A stretch of 64,000 bases of DNA from Branchiostoma floridae (GCF_000003815.2 NC_049990.1:14796704-14860703), one strand, 5' to 3'. Shown: positions 42,301 to 57,300, counted from the first letter of the stretch. The notes: generated by a model from the sequence alone, not told the origin. Made by a program: numbers and translations.

Positions 42301-45300
42301 TTTTCTGTGCGATGTGCAAGATGATGACAAGACATCATGGGTTGTCTTCAATCTTGTTGTAAACTTTCAGTCCTGATGATAATTCCGTGGTGGCCATGTG
42401 TTTGGGATCGGTACCAGCATTTGCTACCAACACTGTGAGAACTGGTCTACTGAACGCATCAGAAGAGCTCAACAACCTGACTCTCAACACGGCCCTCACA
42501 AGCGTTGTCGCTGCACGTAAGTGCATGGTGGTCCTTTTTTTTCTTTCTTTTTCAACACGTTGTGTTTGGACGGAGTCTTTTTATGCACCCTTTACCAAAG
42601 TTGGAAGATGCCATGTAAAGATCCATTGCTAAATCATATTTAATTGCTGTCTTTGAATTTTCGTTGAATTCTCGCCATTGAAANNNNNNNNNNNNNNNNN
42701 NNNNNNNNNNNNNNNNNNNNNNNNNNNNNNNNNNNNNNNNNNNNNNNNNNNNNNNNNNNNNNNNNNNNNNNNNNNNNNNNNNNNNNNNNNNNNNNNNNNN
42801 NNNNNNNNNNNNNNNNNNNNNNNNNNNNNNNNNNNNNNNNNNNNNNNNNNNNNNNNNNNNNNNNNNNNNNNNNNNNNNNNNNNNNNNNNNNNNNNNNNNN
42901 NNNNNNNNNNNNNNNNNNNNNNNTTCAAGTCCTTATCGTTGAACTCGTTATTGACCTTCTAACAGCCAAGTCATCGATAAGCAACCCGCCTATGTTTTGA
43001 CACCGGACTTGACTCTTGGTTCCGCTGTTTGTGTTTTGTAGGTGCTGAGTCAGTTTTCCCCAAGTATCGGATCCGTAGATATCGTGTCTCTACGAGTGAC
43101 CCAGATCCTCCCAGGGTAAGTTAGCGTGGCTAGGTGGCAAGTTTTGGGATGTGATCTTGATGAAATAAAGGAAGGTACAGTTGAAAGCCAATCAACTGCA
43201 TAGTTTGCATCTCTAACCTCTTTTTATAGAGAACTGGTGAATTTTTTCATAAAGATGTCCAGGAGAGATGTTGAGGTAATTCTTGCAATGTGTTTGACAG
43301 TTCGACAGCTGCAACTACTTCAGTCGACGTTGAGGTAGTGGCCACGACATCCGCAGTATCGGCCGTCCAAACAAGGCTGACCAATATTACCGCACCTGGC
43401 CAGGTGCTTGGCGGCGCCTCTATCATCACTTCACAAGTGGCATTAACAGGTAAAACTTGCAAGGAAAGCTTCTTTGTTCATTATAGTTTGGGAAGTGCGG
43501 TGAAGGTAAAGAAATGAGAACATCATTTTTTGCTCGCCTTTCTTGAACTCTTTCCTATCATGTGCATGAGATGCTAAGTGATTATCTGGATTCCCTATTT
43601 CAGCTCCACTTTGCAACGTCCAAGTGGATCTTGTCTTCGTCTTGGATGGTACGGGTAGCGTGGGAGCCACGAACTTTGAGAAAATGAAGACCTTCGTGCA
43701 GAAGATGATCAGCGACTTTGATCTTGGACCCGAGGCAACTCGCATCGGTGTGGTGGTCTATTCCAACCGGGCATCACTGGAAATCAGCTTGGATGCCTAT
43801 GACGATCAAGAAGCGCTGCAAGATGCGGTCGCCGACATCGCATATCCGGGCGGTTACACTCTGACAGGGGCAGCCATCGACTACACCACCACCTTTGCCT
43901 TCTCTACTAGAAACGGTGCTCGGGACGGAGTGAGGAAAGTAGCCGTCATCTTGACCGATGGAGTATCATATGATGACCCTGCGGAGCCGGCCCAGAGTAT
44001 GCGCAAGGCGGCCATCATCACCTATGCCGTGGGGATCGGTAGCAACCTTGACCGTGACCAGTTGGACGTGATTGCCGGAGTGCCAGACAACCTATTTGTA
44101 CTGGATGACTTCAGCATGCTGGACAACCTACGAACCACCCTGCCCACTCAAGTCTGTGACGGTTAGTATGAAGTTGGATGTGTCTTGCTTGGNNNNNNNN
44201 NNNNNNNNNNNNNNNNNNNNNNNNNNNNNNNNNNNNNNNNNNNNNNNNNNNNNNNNNNNNNNNNNNNNNNNNNNNNNNNNNNNNNNNNNNNNTATGTTTG
44301 TGTCCTTCTTTTTACAGCCTCTACTAGTGAACAGATTCTCATCAGAATCGTCATCACATCAGTGCGGTTTGACGTGTCTCTGTTGAACGGCAACTCGACA
44401 GCATTCCGGGCCCTGTTTGCCCAAATCAACCGTGCCGTAAGTCGTGTCTTGGTCTTGTGTTCGGTTCCTTTGTAGGCGGAAGGGCGGGGGGAACAAATGC
44501 TTGATGTGTAAGACTCTTCATCTTCTAGATGTGCTGATTTGAACACTGTTCTTTTACCTTTTCAGTTCATCGGCTTCCTCCCAGGAGTCCCTGGATTCAC
44601 CGCACCTCTGGTGTCTCTCGCACCTGGGTAAGTAAGAAGCAGCTTGTGTCTTAGTCGGTTTCATTTCGACAGCTTGTGTCTTTGTCGATCATTCTCTGAG
44701 CGATGTGTTTTTGATGACAGGACATGATTAGTTTTGATCACCCTTGTTGCAACCTTTCAGTCCTGGTGATGATTCCGTGGTGGCCATGTGTTTGGGATCG
44801 GTACCAGCATTTGCTTCCAACACCGTGAGAACTGGTCTATTGAACGCACAGCTCAACAACCTGACTGTCAACAGGGCACTCACAAGTGTTGTCGCTGCAC
44901 GTAAGTGCATGGTGGTCTTTTTTCCTCAACATGTTGTGTTTGGAGTCTGGTGTGTACCCTTTACCAAACTTGGCAGATGCCATGTAAAGATCCATTGGTA
45001 GAATTATAGTTAGTTGCTGTCTCAGTATTTTTATTGAATTTTGTCCATTGAAAAGTATCTTGAAAGAGTACGCTTATCTTCAAAACCTTGTCTTCTGTTG
45101 TGTAGGTACCTCGGTGATTTTCGTCAGACTAGCTGTGAATGCAACCTACACAGCCGAGTATCAAGTTCGTGAGTCTACCGCATACAACGCCTTGCTTGCT
45201 CAGCTCCAATACCAGGTAAAGTTTTGCTGTTGGTATATTATCTATATGGTCTTTGGGTGTTAGGCAGGGAGAATAGAAGATAAAATTTTGATTTCTGTTG

Positions 45301-48300
45301 CATTTCAAGTCCCTTTGTGTGGAAGAAGTTATTGAACTTCTAACAGCCAAGTCATCGATCAGTGACTCGTCTATTCCTTGACACCGGACTTGACTCTTGG
45401 TTCCGCTGTTTGTGTTTTATAGGTGCTGAGTCAGTTTTCCCCAAGTACCGGATCCGTAGATATCGTGTCTCTGCGAGTGACCCAGATCCTTCCAGGGTAA
45501 GTTTGCATGGCGATGTGGAAGTTTTTTGATGTGATCTTGATATTGATGAAGTGGAGTGTACATAGGAAGAAGGTACAGTTGATAGCCAATCGACTGCATT
45601 GCTTACATTCCCAACCTATCATTTAGAGACGTAATTTTTTTTCGTGAAGATATGCACGAGTGATGTGGAGGTAATTTATGTAATCTGTTTGGCAGTTCGA
45701 CAGCTTCAACTACTACAGTCGACGTTGAGGTAGTGGCCACGACATCCGCATTATCAATCGTCCAAGGAAGGCTGACAAATATTACCGCACCTGGCCAAAT
45801 ACTTGGCGGCGCCCCTATCATCACTTCACAAGTGGCGTTAACAGGTAAAACTTGCAAGCAAATCTGTTTTGTCCATGAAAATGGGGGAAGTACAGTTAAG
45901 GTTAGAGAGTTCATCATTTGTTGCTCGCCTTTCTTGGTCTCTTTTCTACGATGTGCATAAGATGTCAACTAATTCCCTATTGTCTATTTCAGCTCCACTT
46001 TGCAGCGTCCAAGTGGATCTTGTCTTCGTCTGGGATGGTACCGGTAGCGTGGGAGCCACAAACTTTGAGAGAATGAAGACCTTTGTACAGAAGATGATCA
46101 GCGACTTTGAGCTTGGACCCGAGGCAACTCGCATCGGTGTGGTGGTCTATTCCAACCGGGCATCACTGGAAATCAGCTTGGATGCCTATGACGATCAAGA
46201 ATCGCTGCAAGATGCGGTCGCCGGCATCGCTTATCCGGGCGGTTACACTCTGACAGGGGCAGCCATCGACTACACCACCACCTTTGCCTTCTCTACTAGA
46301 AACGGTGCTCGGGAAGGAGTGAGGAAAGTAGCCGTCATCTTGACCGATGGAGTGTCATATGATGACCCTGCGGAGCCGGCTCAGAGTATGCGCAAGGCGG
46401 CCATCGTCACCTATGCCGTGGGGATCGGAAGCAACCTTGACCGTGACCAGTTGGACGTGATTGCCGGAGTGCCAGACAACCTATTTGTACTAGATGACTT
46501 CAGCATGCTGGACAACCTACGAACCACCCTGCCCACTCAAGTCTGTGACGGTTAGTATGAAGTTGAATGTTTCTTGCTTGGTCTACTTCAAGGGTGTTGG
46601 CTCCTATCTCATCAATTCTTGTTTTCTTGAAAGGACAATAATCCCGGGCTTTCCTAAATATGTTTGTGTCCTTCTTTTCACAGCCTCTTCTAGTGAACAG
46701 ATTCTCATCAGAATCGTCATCACATCAGTGCGGTTTGACGTGTCTCTGTTGAACGGCAACTCGACAGCATTCCGGACCCTGTTTGCCCAAATCAACCGTG
46801 CCGTAAGTTGTGTCTTGGTCTTGTTTTCGGTTCCTTTGTAGGCGGGAGGGCGGGGAGAACAAATTCTTAATGTGTAAGACTCTTCATCTTCTAGATGTGC
46901 TTACTTGAACACTGTTCGTGTACCTTTTCAGTTCATCGGCTTCCTGCCAGGAGTCCCTGGATTCACCGCACCTCTGGTGTCTCTCGCACCTGGGTAAGTA
47001 CGAAGCAGCTTGTGTCTTAGTCGGTTTCATTTCGACAGCTTGTGTCTTTGTCGATCATTCTCTGAGCGATGTGTTTTTGATGACAGGACATGATTAGTTT
47101 TGATCACTCTTGTTGCAAACTTTCAGTCCTGGTGATGATTCCGTGGTGGCCATGTGTTTGGGATCGGTACCAGCATTTGCTTCCAACACCGTGAGAACTG
47201 GTCTATTGAACGCACAGCTCAACAACCTGACTATCGACAGGGCACTCACAAGTGTTGTCGCTGCACGTAAGTGCATGGTGGTCTTTTTTCCTCAACATGT
47301 TGTGTTTGGAGTCTGGTGTGTACCCTTTACCAAACTTGGCAGATGCCATGTAAAGATCCATTGGTAGAATTATAGTTAGTTGCTGTCTCAGTATTTTTAT
47401 TGAATTTTGTCCATTGAAAAGTATCTTGAAAGAGTACGCTTATCTTCAAAACCTTGTCTTCTGTTGTGTAGGTACCTCGGTGATTTTCGTCAGACTAGCT
47501 GTGAATGCAACCTACACAGCCGAGTATCAAGTTCGTGAGTCTGCCGCATACAACGCCTTGCTTGCTCAGCTCCAANNNNNNNNNNNNNNNNNNNNNNNNN
47601 NNNNNNNNNNNNNNNNNNNNNNNNNNNNNNNNNNNNNNNNNNNNNNNNNNNNNNNNNNNNNNNNNNNNNNNNNNNNNNNNNNNNNNNNNNNNAAGTTATT
47701 GACTTCTAACAGCCAGTCATCGATCAGTGACTCGATCGTCTATTCCCTTCACCGGACTTGACTCTTGGTTCCGCTGTTTGTGTTTTATAGGTGCTGAGTC
47801 AGTTTTCCCCAAGTACCGGATCCGTAGATATCGTGTCTCTGCGAGTGACCCAGATCCTTCCAGGGTAAGTTTGCTTGGCGATGTGGAAGTTTTTTGATGC
47901 GATCTTGATCTTGATGAACTGGAGTGTACATAGGAAGAAGGGACAGTTGATAGCCAATCGACTGCAATGCTTACATTCCCAACCTATCATTTTGAGACGT
48001 AATTTTTTTCCGTGAAGATATGCACGAGTGATGTGGAGGTAATTTATGTAATCTGTTTGGCAGTTCGACAGCTGCAACTACTACAGTCGACGTTGAGGTA
48101 GTGGCCACGACATCCGCATTATCAATCGTCCAAGGAAGGCTGACAAATATTACCGCACCTGGCCAAATACTTGGCGGCGCCCCTATCATCACTTCACAAG
48201 TGGCGTTAACAGGTAAAACTTGCAAGCAAATCTGTTTTGTCGATGAAAATGAGGGAAGTACAGTTAAGGTTAGAGAGTCCATCATTTGTTTCTCGCCTTT

Positions 48301-51300
48301 CTTGATCACTTTTCTATGATATGCATAAGATGTCAACTAATTCCCTATTGTCTATTTCAGCTCCACTTTGCAGCGTCCAAGTGGATCTTGTCTTCGTCTT
48401 GGATGGTACCGGTAGCGTGGGAGCCACAAACTTTGAGAGAATGAAGACATTTGTACAGAAGATGATCAGCGACTTTGAGCTTGGGCCCGAGGCAACTCGC
48501 ATCGGTGTGGTGGTCTATTCCCACCGGGCATCACTGGAAATCAGCTTGGATGCATTTGAGGATCAAGAATCACTGCAAGATGCGGTCGCCGGCATCGCAT
48601 ATCCGGGCGGTTACACTCTGACAGGGGCAGCCATCGACTACACCACCACCTTTGCCTTCTCTACTAGAAACGGTGCTCGGGAAGGAGTGAGGAAAGTAGC
48701 CGTCATCTTGACCGATGGAGTGTCATATGATGACCCTGCGGAGCCGGCTCAGAGTATGCGCAAGGCGGCCATCATCACCTATGCCGTGGGGATCGGAAGC
48801 AACCTTGACCGTGACCAGTTGGACGTGATTGCCGGAGTGCCAGACAACCTATTTGTACTGGATGACTTCAGCATGCTGGACAACCTACGAACCACCCTGC
48901 CCACTCAAGTCTGTGACGGTTAGTATGAAGTTGAATGTGTCTTGCTTGGTCTACTTAAAGGGTGCTGGCTCCTATCTCATCAATTATTGTTTTCTTGAAA
49001 GGACAATAATCCCGGGCTTTCCTAAATATGTTTGTGTCCTTCTTTTTACAGCCTCTACTAGTGAACAGATTCTCATCAGAATCGTCATCACATCAGTGCG
49101 GTTTGACGTGTCTCTGTTGAACGGCAACTCGACAGCATTCCGGGCCCTGTTTGCCCAAATCAACCGTGCCGTAAGTCGTGTCTTGGTCTTGTGTTCGGTT
49201 CCTTTGTAGGCGGAAGGGCGGAGGGAACAAATGCTTGATGTGTAAGACTCTTCATCTTCTAGATGTGCTTATTTGAACACTGTTCTTTTACCTTTTCAGT
49301 TCATCGGCTTCCTCCCAGGAGTCCCTGGATTCACCGCACCTCTGGTGTCTCTCGCACCTGGGTAAGTACGAAGCAGCTTGTGTCTTAGTCGGTTTCATTT
49401 CGACAGCTTGTGTCTTTGTCGATCATTCTCTGAGCGATGTGTTTTTGATGACAGGACATGATTAGTTTTGATCACCCTTGTTGCAACCTTTCAGTCCTGG
49501 TGATGATTCCGTGGTGGCCATGTGTTTGGGATCGGTACCAGCATTTGCTTCCAACACCGTGAGAACTGGTCTATTGAACGCATCTGCACAGCTCAACAAC
49601 CTGACTATCGACAGAGCACTCACAAGCGTTGTCGCTGCACGTAAGTGCATGGTGGTCTTTTCCCTCAACATGTTGTGTTTGGAGTCTTGTATGTACCCTT
49701 TACCATAATTGGCAGATGTCATGTAAAGATCCATTTGTAGAATTATAGTTAGTTGCTGTCTCAGTATTTTTATTGAATTTTGTCCATTGAAAAGTATCTT
49801 GAAAGAGTACGCTGATCTTCAAAACCTTGTCTTCTGTTGTGTAGGTACCTCGGTGATTTTCGTCAGACTAGCTGTGAATGCAACCTACACAGCCGAGTAT
49901 CAAGTTCGTGAGTCTGCCGCATACAACGCCTTGCTTGCTCAGCTCCAATACCAGGTAAAGTTTTGCTGTTGGTATATTATCTATGTCGTCTTTGGGTGTT
50001 AGGCAGGGAGAATAGAAGATAAAATTTTGATTTCTGTTGCATTTCAAGTCCCTTTGCGTGGAAGAAGTTATTGAACTTCTAACAGCCAAGTCATCGATCA
50101 GTGACTCGTCTATTCCTTGACACCGGACTTGACTCTTGGTTCCGCTGTTTGTGTTTTATAGGTGCTGAGTCAGTTTTCCCCAAGTACCGGATCCGTAGAT
50201 ATCGTGTCTCTGCGAGTGACCCAGATCCTTCCAGGGTAAGTTTGCTTGGCGATGTGGAAGTTTTTTGATGTGATCTTGATATTGATGAACTGGAGTGTAC
50301 ATAGGAAGAAGGGACAGTTGATAGCCAATCGACTGCAATGCTTACATTCCCAACCTATCATTTAGAGACGTAATTTGTTTTCGTGAAGATATGCACGAGT
50401 GATGTGGAGGTAATTTATGTAATCTGTTTGGCAGTTCGACAGCTGCAACTACTACAGTCGACGTTGAGGTAGTGGCCACGACATCCGCATTATCAATCGT
50501 CCAAGGAAGGCTGACAAATATTACCGCACCTGGCCAAATACTTGGCGGCGCCCCTATCATCACTTCACAAGTGGCGTTAACAGGTAAAACTTGCAAGCAA
50601 ATCTGTTTTGTCGATGAAAATGAGGGAAGTACAGTTAAGGTTAGAGAGTCCATCATTTGTTTCTCGCCTTTCTTGATCACTTTTCTATGATATGCATAAG
50701 ATGTCAACTAATTCCCTATTGTCTATTTCAGCTCCACTTTGCAGCGTCCAAGTGGATCTTGTCTTCGTCTTGGATGGTACCGGTAGCGTGGGAGCCACAA
50801 ACTTGAGAGAATGAAGACATTTGTACAGAAGATGATCAGCGACTTTGAGCTTGGGCCCGAGGCAACTCGCATCGGTGTGGTGGTCTATTCCCACCGGGCA
50901 TCACTGGAAATCAGCTTGGATGCATATGAGGATCAAGAATCGCTGCAAGATGCGGTCGCCGGCATCGCATATCCGGGCGGTTACACTCTGACAGGGGCAG
51001 CCATCGACTACACCACCACCTTTGCCTTCTCTACTAGAAACGGTGCTCGGGAAGGAGTGAGGAAAGTAGCCGTCATGTTGACCGATGGAGCGTCATATGA
51101 TGACCCTGCGGAGCCGGCTCAGAGTATGCGCAAGGCGGCCATCGTCACCTATGCCGTGGGGATCGGAAGCAACCTTGACCGTGACCAGTTGGACGTGATT
51201 GCCGGAGTGCCAGACAACCTATTTGTACTAGATGACTTCAGTATGCTGGACAACCTACGAACCACCCTGCCCACTCAAGTCTGTGACGGTTAGTATGAAG

Positions 51301-54300
51301 TTGAATGTTTCTTGCTTGGTCTACTTCAAGGGTGTTGGCTCCTATCTCATCAATTCTTGTTTTCTTGAAAGGACAATAATCTCGGGCTTTCCTAAATATG
51401 TTTGTGTCCTTCTTTTCACAGCCTCTTCTAGTGAACAGATTCTCATCAGAATCGTCATCACATCAGTGCGGTTTGACGTGTCTCTGTTGAACGGCAACTC
51501 GACAGCATTCCGGACCCTGTTTGCCCAAATCAACCGTGCCGTAAGTTGTGTCTTGGTCTTGTTTTCGGTTCCTTTGTAGGCGGGAGGGCGGGGAGAACAA
51601 ATTCTTAATGTGTAAGACTCTTCATCTTCTAGATGTGCTTACTTGAACACTGTTCGTGTACCTTTTCAGTTCATCGGCTTCCTGCCAGGAGTCCCTGGAT
51701 TCACCGCACCTCTGGTGTCTCTCGCACCTGGGTAAGTACGAAGCAGCTTGTGTCTTAGTCGGTTTCATTTCGACAGCTTGTGTCTTTGTCGATCATTCTC
51801 TGAGCGATGTGTTTTTGATGACAGGACATGATTAGTTTTGATCACTCTTGTTGCAAACTTTCAGTCCTGGTGATGATTCCGTGGTGGCCATGTGTTTGGG
51901 ATCGGTACCAGCATTTGCTTCCAACACCGTGAGAACTGGTCTATTGAACGCACAGCTCAACAACCTGACTGTCAACAGGGCACTCACAAGTGTTGTCGCT
52001 GCACGTAAGTGCATGGTGGTCTTTTTTCCTCAACATGTTGTGTTTGGAGTCTGGTGTGTACCCTTTACCAAACTTGGCAGATGCCATGTAAAGATCCATT
52101 GGTAGAATTATAGTTAGTTGCTGTCTCAGTATTTTTATTGAATTTTGTCCATTGAAAAGTATCTTGAAAGAGTACGCTTATCTTCAAAACCTTGTCTTCT
52201 GTTGTGTAGGTACCTCGGTGATTTTCGTCAGACTAGCTGTGAATGCAACCTACACAGCCGAGTATCAAGTTCGTGAGTCTGCCGCATACAACGCCTTGCT
52301 TGCTCAGCTCCAATACCAGGTAAAGTTTTGCTGTTGGTATATTATCTATATGGTCTTTGGGTGTTAGGCAGGGAGAATAGAAGATAAAATTTTGATTTCT
52401 GTTGCATTTCAAGTCCCTTTGCGTGGAAGAAGTTATTGAACTTCTAACAGCCAAGTCATCGATCAGTGACTCGTCTATTCCTTGATACCGGACTTGACTC
52501 TTGGTTTCGCTGTTTGTGTTTTATAGGTGCTGAGTCAGTTTTCCCCAAGTACCGGATCCGTAGATATCGTGTCTCTGCGAGTGACCCAGATCCTTCCAGG
52601 GTAAGTTTGCATGGCGATGTGGAAGTTTTTTGATGTGATCTTGATATTGATGAAGTGGAGTGTACATAGGAAGAAGGTACAGTTGATAGCCAATCGACTG
52701 CATTGCTTACATTCCCAACCTATCATTTAGAGACGTAATTTTTTTTCGTGAAGATATGCACGAGTGATGTGGAGGTAATTTATGTAATCTGTTTGGCAGT
52801 TCGACAGCTTCAACTACTACAGTCGACGTTGAGGTAGTGGCCACGACATCCGCATTATCAATCGTCCAAGGAAGGCTGACAAATATTACCGCACCTGGCC
52901 AAATACTTGGCGGCGCCCCTATCATCACTTCACAAGTGGCGTTAACAGGTAAAACTTGCAAGCAAATCTGTTTTGTCCATGAAAATGGGGGAAGTACAGT
53001 TAAGGTTAGAGAGTTCATCATTTGTTGCTCGCCTTTCTTGGTCTCTTTTCTACGATGTGCATAAGATGTCAACTAATTCCCTATTGTCTATTTCAGCTCC
53101 ACTTTGCAGCGTCCAAGTGGATCTTGTCTTCGTCTGGGATGGTACCGGTAGCGTGGGAGCCACAAACTTTGAGAGAATGAAGACCTTTGTACAGAAGATG
53201 ATCAGCGACTTTGAGCTTGGACCCGAGGCAACTCGCATCGGTGTGGTGGTCTATTCCAACCGGGCATCACTGGAAATCAGCTTGGATGCCTATGACGATC
53301 AAGAATCGCTGCAAGATGCGGTCGCCGGCATCGCTTATCCGGGCGGTTACACTCTGACAGGGGCAGCCATCGACTACACCACCACCTTTGCCTTCTCTAC
53401 TAGAAACGGTGCTCGGGAAGGAGTGAGGAAAGTAGCCGTCATGTTGACCGATGGAGTGTCATATGATGACCCTGCGGAGCCGGCTCAGAGTATGCGCAAG
53501 GCGGCCATCGTCACCTATGCCGTGGGGATCGGAAGCAACCTTGACCGTGACCAGTTGGACGTGATTGCCGGAGTGCCAGACAACCTATTTGTACTAGATG
53601 ACTTCAGCATGCTGGACAACCTACGAACCACCCTGCCCACTCAAGTCTGTGACGGTTAGTATGAAGTTGAATGTTTCTTGCTTGGTCTACTTCAAGGGTG
53701 TTGGCTCCTATCTCATCAATTCTTGTTTTCTTGAAAGGACAATAATAATCCCGGGCTTTCCTAAATATGTTTGTGTCCTTCTTTTCACAGCCTCTTCTAG
53801 TGAACAGATTCTCATCAGAATCGTCATCACATCAGTGCGGTTTGACGTGTCTCTGTTGAACGGCAACTCGACAGCATTCCGGACCCTGTTTGCCCAAATC
53901 AACCGTGCCGTAAGTTGTGTCTTGGTCTTGTTTTCGGTTCCTTTGTAGGCGGGAGGGCGGGGAGAACAAATTCTTAATGTGTAAGACTCTTCATCTTCTA
54001 GATGTGCTTACTTGAACACTGTTCGTGTACCTTTTCAGTTCATCGGCTTCCTGCCAGGAGTCCCTGGATTCACCGCACCTCTGGTGTCTCTCGCACCTGG
54101 GTAAGTACGAAGCAGCTTGTGTCTTAGTCGGTTTCATTTCGACAGCTTGTGTCTTTGTCGATCATTCTCTGAGCGATGTGATTTTGATGACAGGACATGA
54201 TTAGTTTTGATCACTCTTGTTGCAAACTTTCAGTCCTGGTGATGATTCCGTGGTGGCCATGTGTTTGGGATCGGTACCAGCATTTGCTTCCAACACCGTG

Positions 54301-57300
54301 AGAACTGGTCTATTGAATGTACCTGCACAGCTCAACAACCTGACTATCGACAGGGCACTCACAAGTGTTGTCGCTGCACGTAAGTGCATGGTGGTCTTTT
54401 TTCCTCAACATGTTGTGTTTGGAGTCTGGTGTGTACCCTTTACCAAACTTGGCAGATGCCATGTAAAGATCCATTGGTAGAATTATAGTTAGTTGCTGTC
54501 TCAGTATTTTTATTGAATTTTGTCCATTGAAAAGTATCTTGAAAGAGTACGCTTATCTTCAAAACTTTGTCTTCTGTTGTGTAGGTACCTCGGTGATTTT
54601 CGTCAGACTAGCTGTGAATGCAACCTACACAGCCGAGTATCAAGTTCGTGAGTCTGCCGCATACAACGCCTTGCTTGCTCAGCTCCAATACCAGGTAAAG
54701 TTTTGCTGTTGGTATATTATCTATATGGTCTTTGGGTGTTAGGCAGGGAGAATAGAAGATAAAATTTTGATTTCTGTTGCATTTCAAGTCCCTTTGTGTG
54801 GAAGAAGTTATTGAACTTCTAACAGCCAAGTCATCGATCAGTGACTCGTCTATTCCTTGACACCGGACTTGACTCTTGGTTCCGCTGTTTGTGTTTTATA
54901 GGTGCTGAGTCAGTTTTTCCCAAGTACCGGATCCATAGATATCGTGTCTCTGCGAGTGACCCAGATCCTTCCAGGGTAAGTTTGCATGGCGATGTGGAAG
55001 TTTTTTGATGTGATCTTGATATTNNNNNNNNNNNNNNNNNNNNNNNNNNNNNNNNNNNNNNNNNNNNNNNNNNNNNNNNNNNNNNNNNNNNNNNNNNNNN
55101 NNNNNNNNNNNNNNNNNNNNNNNGAAGTGGAGTGTACATAGGAAGAAGGTACACTTGATAGCCAATCGACTGCCTTGCTTACATTCCCAACCTATCATGT
55201 AGAGACGTAATTTTTCTTCGTGAAGATATGCACGAGTGATGTGGAGGTAATTTATGTAATCTGTTTGGCAGTTCGACAGCTTCAACTACTACAGTCGACG
55301 TTGAGGTAGTGGCCACGACATCCGCATTATCAATCGTCCAAGGAAGGCTGACAAATATTACCGCACCTGGCCAAATACTTGGCGGCGCCCCTATCATCAC
55401 TTCACAAGTGGCGTTAACAGGTAAAACTTGCAAGCAAATCTGTTTTGTCCATGAAAATGGGGGAAGTACAGTTAAGGTTAGAGAGTTCATCATTTGTTGC
55501 TCGCCTTTCTTGGTCTCTTTTCTACGATGTGCATAAGATGTCAACTAATTCCCTATTGTCTATTTCAGCTCCACTTTGCAGCGTCCAAGTGGATCTTGTC
55601 TTCGTCTTGGATGGTACCGGTAGCGTGGGAGCCACAAACTTTGAGAGAATGAAGACATTTGTACAGAAGATGATCAGCGACTTTGAGCTTGGGCCCGAGG
55701 CAACTCGCATCGGTGTGGTGGTCTATTCCCACCGGGCATCACTGGAAATCAGCTTGGATGCATTTGAGGATCAAGAATCGCTGCAAGATGCGGTCGCCGG
55801 CATCGCATATCCGGGCGGTTACACTCTGACAGGGGCAGCCATCGACTACACCACCACCTTTGCCTTCTCTACTAGAAACGGTGCTCGGGACGAAGTGAGG
55901 AAAGTAGCCGTCATCTTGACCGATGGAGTGTCATATGATGACCCTGCGGAGCCGGCTCAGAGTATGCGCAAGTGCGGCCATCATCACCTATGCCGTGGGG
56001 ATCGGAAGCAACCTTGACCGTGACCAGTTGGACGTGATTGCCGGAGTGCCAGACAACCTTTTTGTATTGGATGACTTCAGCATGCTGGACAACCTACGAA
56101 CCACCCTGCCCACCCAAGTCTGTGACGGTTAGTATGAAGTTGGATGTTTCTTGCTTGGTCTACTGCAAGGGTGTTGGCTCCTATCTCATCAATTCTTGTT
56201 TTCTTGAAAGGACAATAATCCCGGGCTTTCCTAAATATGTTTGTGTCCTTCTTTTTACAGCCTCTACTAGTGAACAGATTCTCATCAGAATCGTCATCAC
56301 ATCAGTGCGGTTTGACGTGTCTCTGTTGAACGGCAACTCGACAGCATTCCGGACCCTGTTTGCCCAAATCAACCGTGCCGTAAGTTGTGTCTTGGTCTTG
56401 TTTTCGGTTCCTTTGTAGGCGGGAGGGCGGGGAGAACAAATTCTTAATGTGTAAGACTCTTCATCTTCTAGATGTGCTTACTTGAACACTGTTCGTGTAC
56501 CTTTTCAGTTCATCGGCTTCCTGCCAGGAGTCCCTGGATTCACCGCACCTCTGGTGTCTCTCGCACCTGGGTAAGTACGAAGCAGCTTGTGTCTTAGTCG
56601 GTTTCATTTCGACAGCTTGTGTCTTTGTCGATCATTCTCTGAGCGATGTGTTTTTGATGACAGGACATGATTAGTTTTGATCACTCTTGTTGCAAACTTT
56701 CAGTCCTGGTGATGATTCCGTGGTGGCCATGTGTTTGGGATCGGTACCAGCATTTGCTTCCAACACCGTGAGAACTGGTCTATTGAACGCACAGCTCAAC
56801 AACCTGACTATCGACAGGGCACTCACAAGTGTTGTCGCTGCACGTAAGTGCATGGTGGTCTTTTTTCCTCAACATGTTGTGTTTGGAGTCTGGTGTGTAC
56901 CCTTTACCAAACTTGGCAGATGCCATGTAAAGATCCATTGGTAGAATTATAGTTAGTTGCTGTCTCAGTATTTTTATTGAATTTTGTCCATTGAAAAGTA
57001 TCTTGAAAGAGTACGCTTATCTTCAAAACTTTGTCTTCTGTTGTGTAGGTACCTCGGTGATTTTCGTCAGACTAGCTGTGAATGCAACCTACACAGCCGA
57101 GTATCAAGTTCGTGAGTCTGCCGCATACAACGCCTTGCTTGCTCAGCTCCAATACCAGGTAAAGTTTTGCTGTTGGTATATTATCTATATGGTCTTTGGG
57201 TGTTAGGCAGGGAGAATAGAAGATAAAATTTTGATTTCTGTTGCATTTCAAGTCCCTTTGTGTGGAAGAAGTTATTGAACTTCTAACAGCCAAGTCATCG

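Noticed and set aside
45603-45968. Antisense 121-codon ORF repeated in most array units
   Set aside because: It overlaps a real SEA-B exon and introns on the other strand. It recurs only because the unit is repeated, and it has no domain pattern.
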